From Leptodontidium sp. MPI-SDFR-AT-0119 (Eukaryota; Ascomycota; Leotiomycetes; Helotiales; Leptodontidiaceae): DNA of 64,000 bases. Under the pieces are notes generated by a model. The model did no database searches and was not told the origin of the DNA. It saw nothing but the letters and a program-made list of their open reading frames with translations. The DNA lies in NCBI GenBank assembly GCA_020726505.1, contig JAHLEZ010000006.1:2356001-2420000 (forward strand), in the 5' to 3' direction. Shown here one piece after another: positions 10,090 to 20,366 of the stretch (position 1 is its first letter; the number at the start of each line of letters is the position of its first letter). Both the position numbers and the translations under genes were made by a program.

Positions 10090-12579
10090 ATGTCACGCCA
10101 TGTCTCCAGTCGTGAATCTCAAGAAGCCCCTGTCACTGATGCTGGGGGTCTTCCCAGCTGTCAACCCCGCATGCAAGAATATGATTTCTCTTGCCGTGGA
10201 GAAACTTCAATGCCACGATATTTCGAGCCGGTTTATGTCTCTCGCACGAGTACGTGGGTCTTGCAGTCTTAGCTCTGTTGCACAAAGGAGAATAAGTGGC
10301 TCGGAATATTCTTCCTCAGTGTGATCCCGGACCTTTGCTTCCCCGAAAGCTGACACATTACGCCCAGACAACCCGATAACCAATGCACTTCAAGACCATC
10401 AAGTACCCAGATCATTCTATAAAACTACTCATGACGAGGACTACGGCGGGGACCATGGCGAAAACTATACGATCGGGCGTATCTCCTCGCGCGACACCGA
10501 AGATTTACTTGCTCAGGCTGTTCGTGCCTTGACGTTGGATGAAACAGAAGGCGGCATCACGACAAGCTGCAATGACAAGCTGGGATATGGAAATTACTCG
10601 ATGGAAGGAAGCACGAATAGACATGTGCACCAAGAGAAGAACGCTACTGGGAAATATGCACAAGAGAGTGGGATCTCTGTTGCTGCGATTACCCAGGGAC
10701 GAAGCTTCGAAAACGAAAATCGATCCAACGTGCCAAGAACGTTGATCGGCCTACACATCAACGAATCGAACAACCACCCAGATGATACTGTGGGTGCTTT
10801 GGGTGCATGTAGAGATTCTCATGGTGCACGACATCAAGATCAGGCAGGTTCCTGTATCGATTCGACAGATCGAGCGTCGGGGGAGCCGAAAAGGATATCT
10901 GTCGATGAAGGTTCCCTGGCAGACTTGTCATACCGAAAGAGCTATTTTCTGGGTCTGGGAACCTGGCCATCGCCAGACGTAGAAGCTTCTGCCGATCCCC
11001 CAAGGGGCAGCTTTGCCCCATCCAATATCGATTCTTCCTCTTCTCTATGTGACAGTTCCAAGCAAGGCTTCACTCGATGTGGGCAAGGGGGAACTGGTTC
11101 AACTGGTTCTCGACCACAAGCCAGACAATCAAGCGAAGGTTCCAATATATTCGGAAACAGTCAAGGTCAAGGCTCTGGAAGCAGGAATGGGAAACGTCCA
11201 ACTGGCTCTGGCGAACGCCAAGATGATGATGGTGGGGGCTCGGGGAATAAAAAGTTCAAAGATGACGAGACTCCCCCCAGGACCCTATCTCAGCGTTTCG
11301 CATGCCCATTCCAAAAGCACGATCCTGCAGAGGTTAGCTATGATGGCACCAAAGGCAGATACAGGTCTTGCACCGGAGTTGGATTTCCGACTATAGCTCG
11401 CCTGAAGTGAGTTCTCAGTTCTTCGTGTTCAGAAGCCATACTGACAACCTCCAGAGAGCATTTGTACAGATGTCATTTGATTCCAATCACTTGTGGCCGT
11501 TGCCAGCGGACGTTTTTGGAACAGGACAAGATGGACGATCATCTGCTGGAAGCCATACGTTGTGAATATCAACCGAAAACAAGTTCAGGCATCACTCCTG
11601 CTATTGAGAAAGAGTTGAGAAGAAAGACGACTGTCCAAGATCCGGTAGAAAAGTGGTGGGAGATTTATCGTCTGATATTTCCCCTGGAATCTTTACCTTC
11701 TTCTCCATGTAAGTTTCATCCGCCTCGCTAGCAAAACACATCTTAACGAATGTATAAGACTACAGGCATGATGGAAGTAGAGACTGCAGCGAGGTTGTCG
11801 AACACAACATGCCACACAACATACATGATGACAGCGGAGACTTCAATGAATATGCCGAACGCAACATGCCTGAGGCTCTGGACGTCACCCTCAATCCGAT
11901 TCTTGATGACTGGGATAACTCTCCAGATAAAAGAGCAAATCTTAAAAATGCCATTATCAAATGCCACAGGGAACTCTGGGAGACATTTCAGACGTCGAAA
12001 GAGGCCAAAGCGGCCACTGTATGCGACGAGATGGAATTTACAGGCCAGCTTGAAGCTTTACCAGAAGGGTCTCTCAATCTTTCGTACCAATGTAACTCAG
12101 TCTGGTCTCTGGAAGAGTTTGTGCCACAGCCGAATGCTCAGTTCGCTGCAACTACGAACTTTGATCCGTTTCTGACAAGCCCGTTTTCTCCAATGCAGCA
12201 ACTACCACTGGCTCGGGAAGGGCCAACATTGATTTACGACAGGCCAAGCACTCCTCAGCAAGGTAATTCGCACAGGTCCGACTCTGGCTTTGGCACGTCA
12301 TCTGTCTGTGACCAGTGCAACAATGGCAAACTTCACCAATGTTTTACTCCGATAACTCCGACAACAGGCATGCTTTCCGAACCAATTCAAGCCGAGCTAT
12401 CTTCATCAGTCTACCCAGCTTCTGGAGGCCCGGTCGCGCTCCACAAGGATCATACCTACAGCTCTCATCTAGATCCTTTTACGTTTCAATCTTCGTGGCC
12501 AAATGAGAAGGGAGCTTCAGGACTTTCGTTTCACAACTACTGTGGCCAGTATCCAGATCCTCAGAATGCACAAAGATAG
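10090..12579 (+). CDS. C2H2-type zinc-finger domain protein
   Basis: Predicted exons 10090-10249, 10350-11406, 11455-11708 and 11759-12579 give 764 codons in frame. The 5' exon is tentative; an acceptor at 10368 would also keep frame. The N-terminal half is long, polar and low in complexity. The centre reads RFACPFQKHDP, then RYRSCTGVGFPTIARL, then EHLYRCHLIPITCGRCQRTF: a Cys/His cluster split by the second intron (GTGAGT donor). This arrangement recurs in large families of uncharacterised fungal C2H2-domain proteins. A conserved PVEKWWEIYRLIFP block follows. The intron before 11759 needs an acceptor ending AAG rather than CAG to reach the long C-terminal frame, so that junction deserves a transcript check. 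Nuclear or DNA-binding function is inference only. It is convergent with the STAND-DUF6590 gene. Confidence 0.75.
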
Positions 12580-13303
12580 CCACAGCAGCAGCTGCTGCTG
12601 CATATACGTTCATGATCAGTCATGCTATTTTCGTGCGAGCGTTGCTCTCTCACGATTTTCCATTTGAAGCTTTTCATTCTTATACTTTCATCTCATATGT
12701 TTGTACATTAGACTAGTAGTTGAGGAAGGATTGATAGCTCGAGAAATCTTGATCGTTCATAGCAATGGGAGGGACAAGGAGCAAAAGAGATTTTTGACGT
12801 CTTTGTTACGCAAAATTATAGTAGAATCAGTGTCTTTACTCATGCGTGTGTTGGTATGCTTGCTTTGCTCTGTCTGTCGAATCCATTCAATGATCATATA
12901 TGTGCAACCTGAGCACCTGAACTGGCAACGTGAATATTTTTGGCGGGTGTTAAGACGTTTACCTAAACATCACGTACAATGCAACAATACTTAATAGATT
13001 CGACCTGCTGAGCAGACCAATTACTTTGCCAAAGTAGATAGCTGTCACATGCCGTAACACACTCACAGTTTAATACCAGCAATCAATCATGCAAGTCGTT
13101 TCAGCCAAGCCTGTCAGACGCACAAACTATGAAGCAGACATGTGGTAATTACTCAGTATAAAGCCAGGTAAGAACGGGAGTAACAGACTTCAATAGCCTA
13201 AGCCAATGAACCCCAACGCTGAAGGTACCACAAAGAGCAACAAGCCTCCACATTCCAAATTGAAAATCTTGAAACGAGAAAATGCGGTACGCTAGGAGAC
13301 CAA
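12580..13303. other. 3' intergenic between convergent genes
   Basis: About 720 bp between the C2H2 gene (+) and the DUF6590 gene (-). Only short spurious frames are seen; it would contain both 3' UTRs. A short CAGCAGCTGCTGCTG palindrome lies just after the C2H2 stop. Confidence 0.4.
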
Positions 13304-15326
13304 CTATGCTGTAACACTTTCGATGAAGTATTTGTTGAGACGTTCGATATCGACCGGATGAATCCTGCCAACCTTAGCCACTTTGAGATTGTGCTGGATG
13401 GTGAAGACCTGGCCGAAGTTGATTCTCGTCATGGGATCTATTCTCTCGTCGGCATTCTCAATAATGACCCCAAGAAGATCTTTACCGGAGTTTCCATTAG
13501 AGGATTGAGGGTTAGGAGGACGATCCGTTGTACAGATTTGAATGGCGACATGATCTTCAGCCCTCACATCCGGTTTCGAAACCCCCTGACCGCCATATGT
13601 GTACAGAGGGAGGCACAGACAGCTATGATTCTTTTCTCGCGCCACAACGAACCGTCTCATTTTCGAAAATACGAGTTCGTCGAATCCAATCTTGCTGTAG
13701 AACGATTTATCGATATCCTTGGCTGTCCCTCCAGCTGGCTCACTCCAAAGAGTTTTGAAGACTCGACCAACTTTGTAGAATTTTCCCGGTTGACCTATGA
13801 CGCAGAGTTCTGTACTAGTAAGCTTGAGTATAATATATAAGTTACGGGGATTGTACTTGAGTCTAGTTTGATGTCCTGTATCGCTGGTAGATTGCTTTGA
13901 GGCTGCCTCTGCAAAACGACATGCTCCCCTTGTTGTGATTGCAGAATGTTTGAGGTTGAATGGTCAGTTTCAACATATGAGACGACACCAGGGTCCAAAT
14001 TCTCTTTTGACGAAATATTACTAAGTGCATCCAGCTCATCGGATTTCGAACTTGGAGCACTGGGCGGTGCTATTTCGGCATCAAGGGCCGAAAGAATCAC
14101 TTGCTTGAAATTGGACATAAGCATAGGTCTTGACTCTGATTCAAGTACGCCAATTTCCTTCACCTTGACATTCATCTCGATAGTACATGGTCTTGCGTAG
14201 TCTACCAAGGAGTAGTCTCGAAAAGCGCTAGTTCCTTTCGCCGCTTGGACTCGAACAGGAGGAAGACTTAATCCGTCAAGTTGGCGGGGCATAGTGTTGC
14301 TGTAAATGATGCCATGCTCTGCAAGATTTACTGACTGCAACTTTCGTGAATTCGGTTTTGAAGGGATGACCGTAATTGGCAGGCAAACGCAGGAGAGACC
14401 AGTCTTTCGCACTACAACGAAGCGACGAATCTTCGAATGAACCTGCTCTCCGTACACCACTGGGCTGACGAACGAATCTTTGATTTTTGTCGTTCCACCG
14501 TAACCCTCGGTCCACAAAGTCGTAAACACTCTTCCAATCTTGAAAAACTTGAGATAATCTCGATTCCGTACCGAGTAGCTTGAGTCCAGTCTGTCTTCGG
14601 AAACATGCTTATTTGATCTAGCCGAAAGGCTTAGGTCGGAGGAAAAGTGCAATTTCTGAGAACCGTCATTCCACGCCTCGAGGTTTTCCAGAATTCCTGG
14701 CTGGTTGACTAACAAGTGTAAGCAGAGGGTATGGGATCCCAGGTAGAATGCGCAGACAGACCTTCGACCACAGCTTCATTTCGCAAGGGATCTGAGCAGC
14801 CTGTCAAGCCATCCCTTGAGAATCCATCCACTTGATCCGCAGGAATGGCAATTCTTTCATTTCCATCTCTTACTCCATCCTCTGCTGCCCCAAGTTCTCC
14901 TGCAGATAACTGCGCAAGGAAAATCGCCATGGCCTTTGTGCATGTCACTATCTCGTACCGTATATTCTTAAGATCCACACTCTCTCCATCTTGGTACCTA
15001 GTTTTCTGCCATGACCTCGCAATAACGTCTTTTTTACCTCCCCAGAGTCTGTTTTGTCTCTCCAACACTCGAGATAACAGGTTTAACGCGCGATCGCAAT
15101 CCCCAGTCAGCCGCATAAGCTCATTTTGTCTGCCTTCCCCAGCACGGTTCAAGGTAGAACCAGGCTTCACTAATTCGACTTCAAGCTGGTGCAAGATTGC
15201 ATGAAGGTTGCTGGCTTCACGAGTTAAGCTATGCAGAGTGCCACCTGTCGTTTTTGTGGTCTGGACTATTTCCCATGCCAGTTTGGTCACTGCTATGAAG
15301 TCTCCGACTGAGAATCCAAACGACAT
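13304..15326 (-). CDS. STAND-type N-terminal domain protein with two DUF6590 domains
   Basis: Three exons, 15326-14762, 14708-13857 and 13809-13304, give 641 codons. The introns are 53 nt (donor GTCTGT, slightly unusual) and 47 nt (donor GTACAA, acceptor TACAG). The ATG at 15326 gives MSFGFSVGDFIAVTKLAW, the usual start of the fungal N-terminal domain found on STAND/NLR proteins (about residues 1-190). A DUF6590 domain follows at about 240-390 (FKIGRVFTTLW, then IRRFVVVRKTGLSCVCLPI). A second lies at about 477-635 (YKVGRVFKTLWSEP, then RRFVVAREKNHSCLCLPLYT and GGQGVSKPDVRAEDHVAI). No NACHT or NB-ARC P-loop and no repeat domain are present. DUF6590 function is unknown. The N-terminal domain suggests a link to fungal self/non-self or signalling receptors, by inference. 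Confidence 0.82.
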
Positions 15327-16319
15327 TCTGGTTCCGGAGACGAAGTTGGATTGATGTACGGCTATGTATGCCTTCCTGATTATCCCAAGTGAGGGCTTTC
15401 GAATTATAGGAGCGGCTTTTTCAGAGCTCAAGCGCTCTTTCCCGAGGCTGTACTGACAGCAAGTTACTTCGGAGAGAATTCCCGTGGTCTGGAATGACCA
15501 AATAGACTGCTAAGGATGTAGATTCAGGATGGTTCAGAACGAAATTCAGGAGGCGCAAGCTGAAAAAGGTGGCCAGCGGGGAATACGACGTGGCTTGGAA
15601 TACAACAAATGTGGCACATCAGATAGACAGACCATCTGCAAAGCTTGATAATTTGCTATAATTACGTTCAAGGGTCTGTAGGTCTTGGTAACAAAAACCA
15701 CTCAGATTGTTCAGAGCTTTTCCTTCTCAGTCCTAGATATTCAGGGAGCTTCTCTGGATTGGCTGCAGTCAGCAAGAGTCCAAACCTCGAAGCTTTGTCT
15801 CCCGTGATCTCCTCACCAGGCAGACTCGCCTGATCATTTACCCTCCTTTTCACGGATGCCACGTACTCCAGTGTTCCACCTCTTTCCTGACTTGTTATGT
15901 CTCAGCTCTAGGGCCATCTTCAGCTTAGACAAGTGGCTGAGAAGCTATGTTGATTTCTGCGCGGCCATCTCCTGCATGGCTGCCCAGTTGCCTTGCCCTT
16001 CTCCTGCCAATCAGGTCGCCCCCTTTGAAATTTTGTCCGCACTCAAATCTGTGTCCGTACCGACTCCCTCGAATATGCCTTGCCAACATTCTGCTGCCCT
16101 TTTTCATAAATCAGAGAGTGGTGACTTCGTTCAGTGCGGCACTGGATATTGTTGGCCGCACCCGTGAAGAGTCAGTTTGTCCGCACCATGCAGTTGCAAA
16201 ACCAGTACTCTATAACCCTCCATGGCCTCCAGCCTGGGGGAGGAAGTAATCCCAATCCCTTCTTCTGCTGTGGGTATAGCAGTTCTCGTTGGTATTTGCG
16301 TTGATCCCCGTTCGAAATC
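15327..16319. other. divergent intergenic region
   Basis: About 1 kb between the DUF6590 gene (-) and the zinc-cluster-like gene (+). A frame continues upstream of 15326 but has no ATG before 15431, so I do not include it in the protein. No regulatory site was recognised. Confidence 0.4.
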
Positions 16320-18153
16320 ATGAGCAGTCAAAATCAACGAAAGAGACGGCGGACTAGGCCAGCCACTTCATCTGAGTCCTGTTATTACTGCTTTCAAAGA
16401 GGCAAGAAAGTAGGGAGTCCTCCCAAATATCTATCTAGAGATCGTCTGACTCGTGCCGTCCAGTGCAACCGTGGCAGAAAAAGTGCCTGCTGCGCCAATT
16501 GTCTTCCCAAATCCACCAGCCCAATTCTCAATGCCGATTCGCTTGTCAACAGTGGTAAGTCTAAATAGATGAACGATTTCGTTCTATTGCTTTGCTTACT
16601 CTTCAATCAGATGTCCGCCAGCACCTGGATAACCTTGTCGAGAATTCTCGGCCTTTTTCATCCCAAGGCAATGAGGTCATTGCGTGCACTTTGGCTTTCG
16701 AAATCGAAACCGAACACAAGAAGAAGGACAAGTCGAAAGAAACACGCCAAACAAACCATTCACTGCTCATAATGGAGCCCTTTTATCCCTCGAGCCAGGC
16801 TCTTCGCGCAGATATGGATAGCTTTGTTTGGAAACACTTGAGCCTGCAGATGCGGTGCTCTGATGATGAATCGCATTCAGTAAGCCTTGCGTCACTGGCT
16901 GGGGCATACCTAGCCCTTATGTTCCCACTTGTTGCCGAGGATTTAAATGAGAGCTTATCTGAGAGTATCAAGACAGAGGATCATGCTGAGAAGCACATCA
17001 TCAAATTCTGCTTGTTGAGATTTGATGCTCTAGTGGAGGAGGTCATTGTGCCTCTTCGGGCACTTGGGGCACACTCTGGCCGAGATTACGCATTGAACAC
17101 CATTGCGGCAGCTGGTGTTCTCTACTGCGAAGTAGAACATGTCAACCAGGGCTTTCAATCCGGGAAACTCAGGCTGCTTTGTGTAAGTGGTCATGTTGTG
17201 GTCCATTTCTTCACAACCTTAAGTGCACTAGGCTAACTTTAATCAGACAAATCCAGATATGGAGAAATCTTTGAGGATTTGGCTCAAAGGAATCGCCCAA
17301 GAGCTTCTTGCACGGCTTCAAACTACCTGTGGGAGCTTTCCAGTCTGGGCTGAACACTTGGTTCCCCCGCGAAGGGGCGCAAAGCGAAACTTTGACATCC
17401 GAAACATATCAATTGCTATCGAGCCATCCTCAATTGTTTCCAGTAATACAGGGATGGGTCAAGAGATCTGCGATCCTCCTGATTTCGGATGGAGTATTGC
17501 CCCATCAGCAGCCGCTGTGTCGCCAGCAAGTACGACGGCAGAGTCCGAACCAAATGACATGGTTCCTGGAAGCGAGGGTCAAATCGAACAAGAACAGACT
17601 TCGGGGTACGAAACTACTACCTCAAACGCAGCGGTTACTCATGCATCAAATCCCAACCGTCCCTCTGGAGCTACGTCCTACGACGCTGTCGATTTGACCT
17701 TGTACCAAAACAATTTTTTGCGGGGTATTGAAAAGCTCCACCCTGAGAACTCGACAAGCGTCATTGTTGACCGTACCTGGACGCAACCCTTCCCCAACGA
17801 CGACAGAGCACTGCCACAGAACTATCTGTCTGTTGATGACTACCACTTTACCCCTCCGAACGAGAAATTTGCCAGTATGTATATCCTCCTCACCCGTTCG
17901 CGCTGCTCCCTCGCGCGGTCGTGATCATCAAGCAACAAACGCTAAAGTTTTAGTAGCGATGTCCTCCTATGATTTACCAATCTCCTCAACTGCAGAAATG
18001 CCTTCGAGTTCACATCAGCCATTCTATGTAACTGGCCACTCGCCTAGCGAGAAAACGTCAGATACCTCTGGGATAATGGCGTTGGATTACGATTGGACTC
18101 AGAACCTCTTTGGTTCTGTCACAAATCAACACGTTACGTGGCCTCAGTCCTGA
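16320..18153 (+). CDS. Zn2Cys6-like fungal regulator, degenerate zinc cluster
   Basis: Five exons, 16320-16409, 16464-16554, 16611-17182, 17247-17874 and 17954-18153, give 527 codons; all junctions keep frame and several introns have clear CTGAC or CTAAC branch sites. Removing the first intron creates CYYCFQRGKKCNRGRKSACC followed by ANC: a C-x2-C-x6-C-x8-C-x2-C pattern typical of fungal binuclear zinc clusters, with basic residues before it (RKRRRTRP). The sixth cysteine expected 6-9 residues later is absent in this frame. The middle region (about residues 60-260) is helical-looking with no clear MHR match; the C-terminal half is Ser/Thr/Pro-rich. DNA binding is inferred and may be impaired. 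A shifted second donor could expose another Cys pair, so the exon 2 boundary is worth checking. Confidence 0.68.
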
Positions 18154-19000
18154 GCCATACTCTTGACGAAGATGAGTTCTTGCTCGACCCGCCTCTCATC
18201 TCGAGATGGGTCTATGCATCCAGCCCAGCACTTCTGTGAGTTTTGGGTCGTTTTGCTCGTGAATTAGTATGAGCCTTGCTTCTCGCATTGGCCATTCACA
18301 TACGTTAGAGCACTCGATCCCCCGTCGCCCCCAAGCGACCATACGTTACAGTCTGCAATGCCTCCGATCAGTTCGTCGAAACACATATAACAACCTCCTT
18401 GTGTTTCCGGTGTATCACTGGCCCCTTACGCAATCTGTTGATGTTATTGGAGTTCAGATGAAGGATCCCCAGTCCGACACTGACGAAGATGACTTGCTCA
18501 CGACTACCGGACCTTGATTTACGATCCATTTATTGCATTCGAATGGGATACGTCCTTGGCTTCCGAAGGTGCCTTTCCCACGACCGTCGAGCCTTCAATT
18601 ACGAACCATTTGAGCTTCTCTCAAATGGATTACGTACTAAGCCTCTGAAGATTATTTCACCACCATCCTGGGTCCTGAGTTGCGAACAATTTGAGCTGCG
18701 CTCTGTTTATGTACGCACTGGACTCACATTTGCTGTATCATTTTTTCTCTTTGCGTAATCATTCCATCCACTTCGACTTCTAGCCAATATCTATACATGT
18801 CATAAGCCAGATTCTGGTTTATGCTGACTTTGGAATTTTGAATTTTGTTCTGGGCTGGCTGCCCCGGAGGCTGCCGTGTAATTTACATATTTTGTGCCGG
18901 TTTCCCCGTTCTGCATTCTGGTTTAGTTAAGATAAAATACAGCAGTTTCTCCTGTTCAAAGAATTCTGGCGCTCGTATCCCTGAATTTCTGTCCAGCCAG
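18154..19000. other. intergenic with a possible coding relic
   Basis: Around 18516-18650 a plus-strand frame reads IYDPFIAFEWDTSLASEG and ends in TGA. It resembles the acidic, hydrophobic C-terminus of a regulator, but I cannot connect it to the gene upstream. Otherwise nothing is recognised. Confidence 0.25.
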
Positions 19001-19399
19001 CCAGAGTACAGAAGGGAATCCGTCAGAGCAACCGGCATGCCTCGCTTGCCACATGACCGACTTCAAAGCAGCGCCACTCCAGCTGAGACTCTCGCTCCAG
19101 ACCTATTCCAACGTCGAGCCAGTCAAACCAATTTGTCCACTCAGCAGCAAGGCAATGGCAATGAGCATCCGATGAGTCAGCCCGAAGACACGCTTCTGTC
19201 TCTGGAGGATTACTACATGGTACCGAGTACAATCAAAAAGCAATCGACGGCCTCTCCGAGCGATTTCGAAAACTACGCTAATGAACATGTCCATCCACAC
19301 ATGACTTGTGAGTCAAGACGGACCTGTTGCACCTTATCTTCGATCGACGAAAGGGATCCACAGAGCGCTGATGTTGATCCTTGGGGTATTGCAGAATAG
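19001..19399 (+). CDS. hypothetical protein, polar low-complexity, start uncertain
   Basis: The frame is open from 18845 to a TAG at 19397-19399. The last 130 or so residues have a plausible protein composition (LSTQQQGNGNEHPMSQPEDT, then SLEDYYMVPSTIKK). The first 50 look like untranslated sequence, so only the later part is listed; an ATG at 19037 (MPRLPHDRLQ) is one possible start. No family is recognised. It could be the last exon of a gene with unrecognised upstream exons, or noise. Confidence 0.25.
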   Translation, partial: PEYRRESVRATGMPRLPHDRLQSSATPAETLAPDLFQRRASQTNLSTQQQGNGNEHPMSQPEDTLLSLEDYYMVPSTIKKQSTASPSDFENYANEHVHPHMTCESRRTCCTLSSIDERDPQSADVDPWGIAE

Positions 19400-20366
19400 A
19401 ATATAGATGTGTCTTTCTGGTTATGTGTTTGGGTTTAGATCTAGTTTGTGTGTCTGCATTTCCAACCTTATGATACCCCCTCCACACAAGCAAACGTCTC
19501 TGAAAAGACTACCACTCACACTTCCCATCCTACGATTACTCTTTTGTACCGCATGCCTCATTGCTTCCTAAGTGACGGCGGTAGAGTGTAAATAGCAAGT
19601 TTTCCCACTACATATATCCCCTATACCCAGTCTACCTCGGTGTTCAGAAGAAAAAGACGGCATTTATCAAACTGTGATGCTAGGTAGCTGTGTCTTGGGG
19701 GAAGACCCAAGTCCAGGGGATGCACTGGACTCAGTTCGAGTCTTCCTTGAGCAGACACGCACCCCCATTTAAGTCAGAATTGCATCATCCAGATAACCTA
19801 CAAGATCCTCACACAACGCGGTCATGAAGATCTCTCCGTTCCCCTAAGCCCCCACAAGGGCCCTGATCTCGTTATCTGAATTCAAATATGAGTGTCCTAT
19901 TCACTCTCCACTATCCACATACCATACACATCCCCCCTGTTTCCCTCTTCACCAAGATCCTCCTCGTCTCCTCACCTCACCTCACCTCGTCTCGCTTAGC
20001 CAACTCAGTCAGTCCATCACTCGCAGGCACATACATACACATACGTCCGTCTCAGAGAGTATTCACACTTTCATATAATAAAAATACTATTATATGACAA
20101 ATACACAAGATACTCCTCAAAACGCCATCGCTCCAGAAGAACAAGTCCCCCTCCCCTCCTTCCTCTCCAACCGTACGTACATGTACTCTCATCCATCTTA
20201 TATCACATCATGCATCACATAGGAGATTATTTTTTTTTCCCTCTCCAAACCACACTATACCACACTACACCAAGTCCCTAGATCCCTATTTTTCCTTTTC
20301 CTCTCCCTCCCCCTAGATTCCATCCCTAGTCCTAACTGCCAGACCCAGTTAATCCCAGCAAAACCC
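19400..20366. other. 3' intergenic, no gene seen
   Basis: C/T-rich sequence with short CTCAC-type repeats (near 19970-19990), downstream of the Zn2Cys6 gene. No coding signal. Confidence 0.4.
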
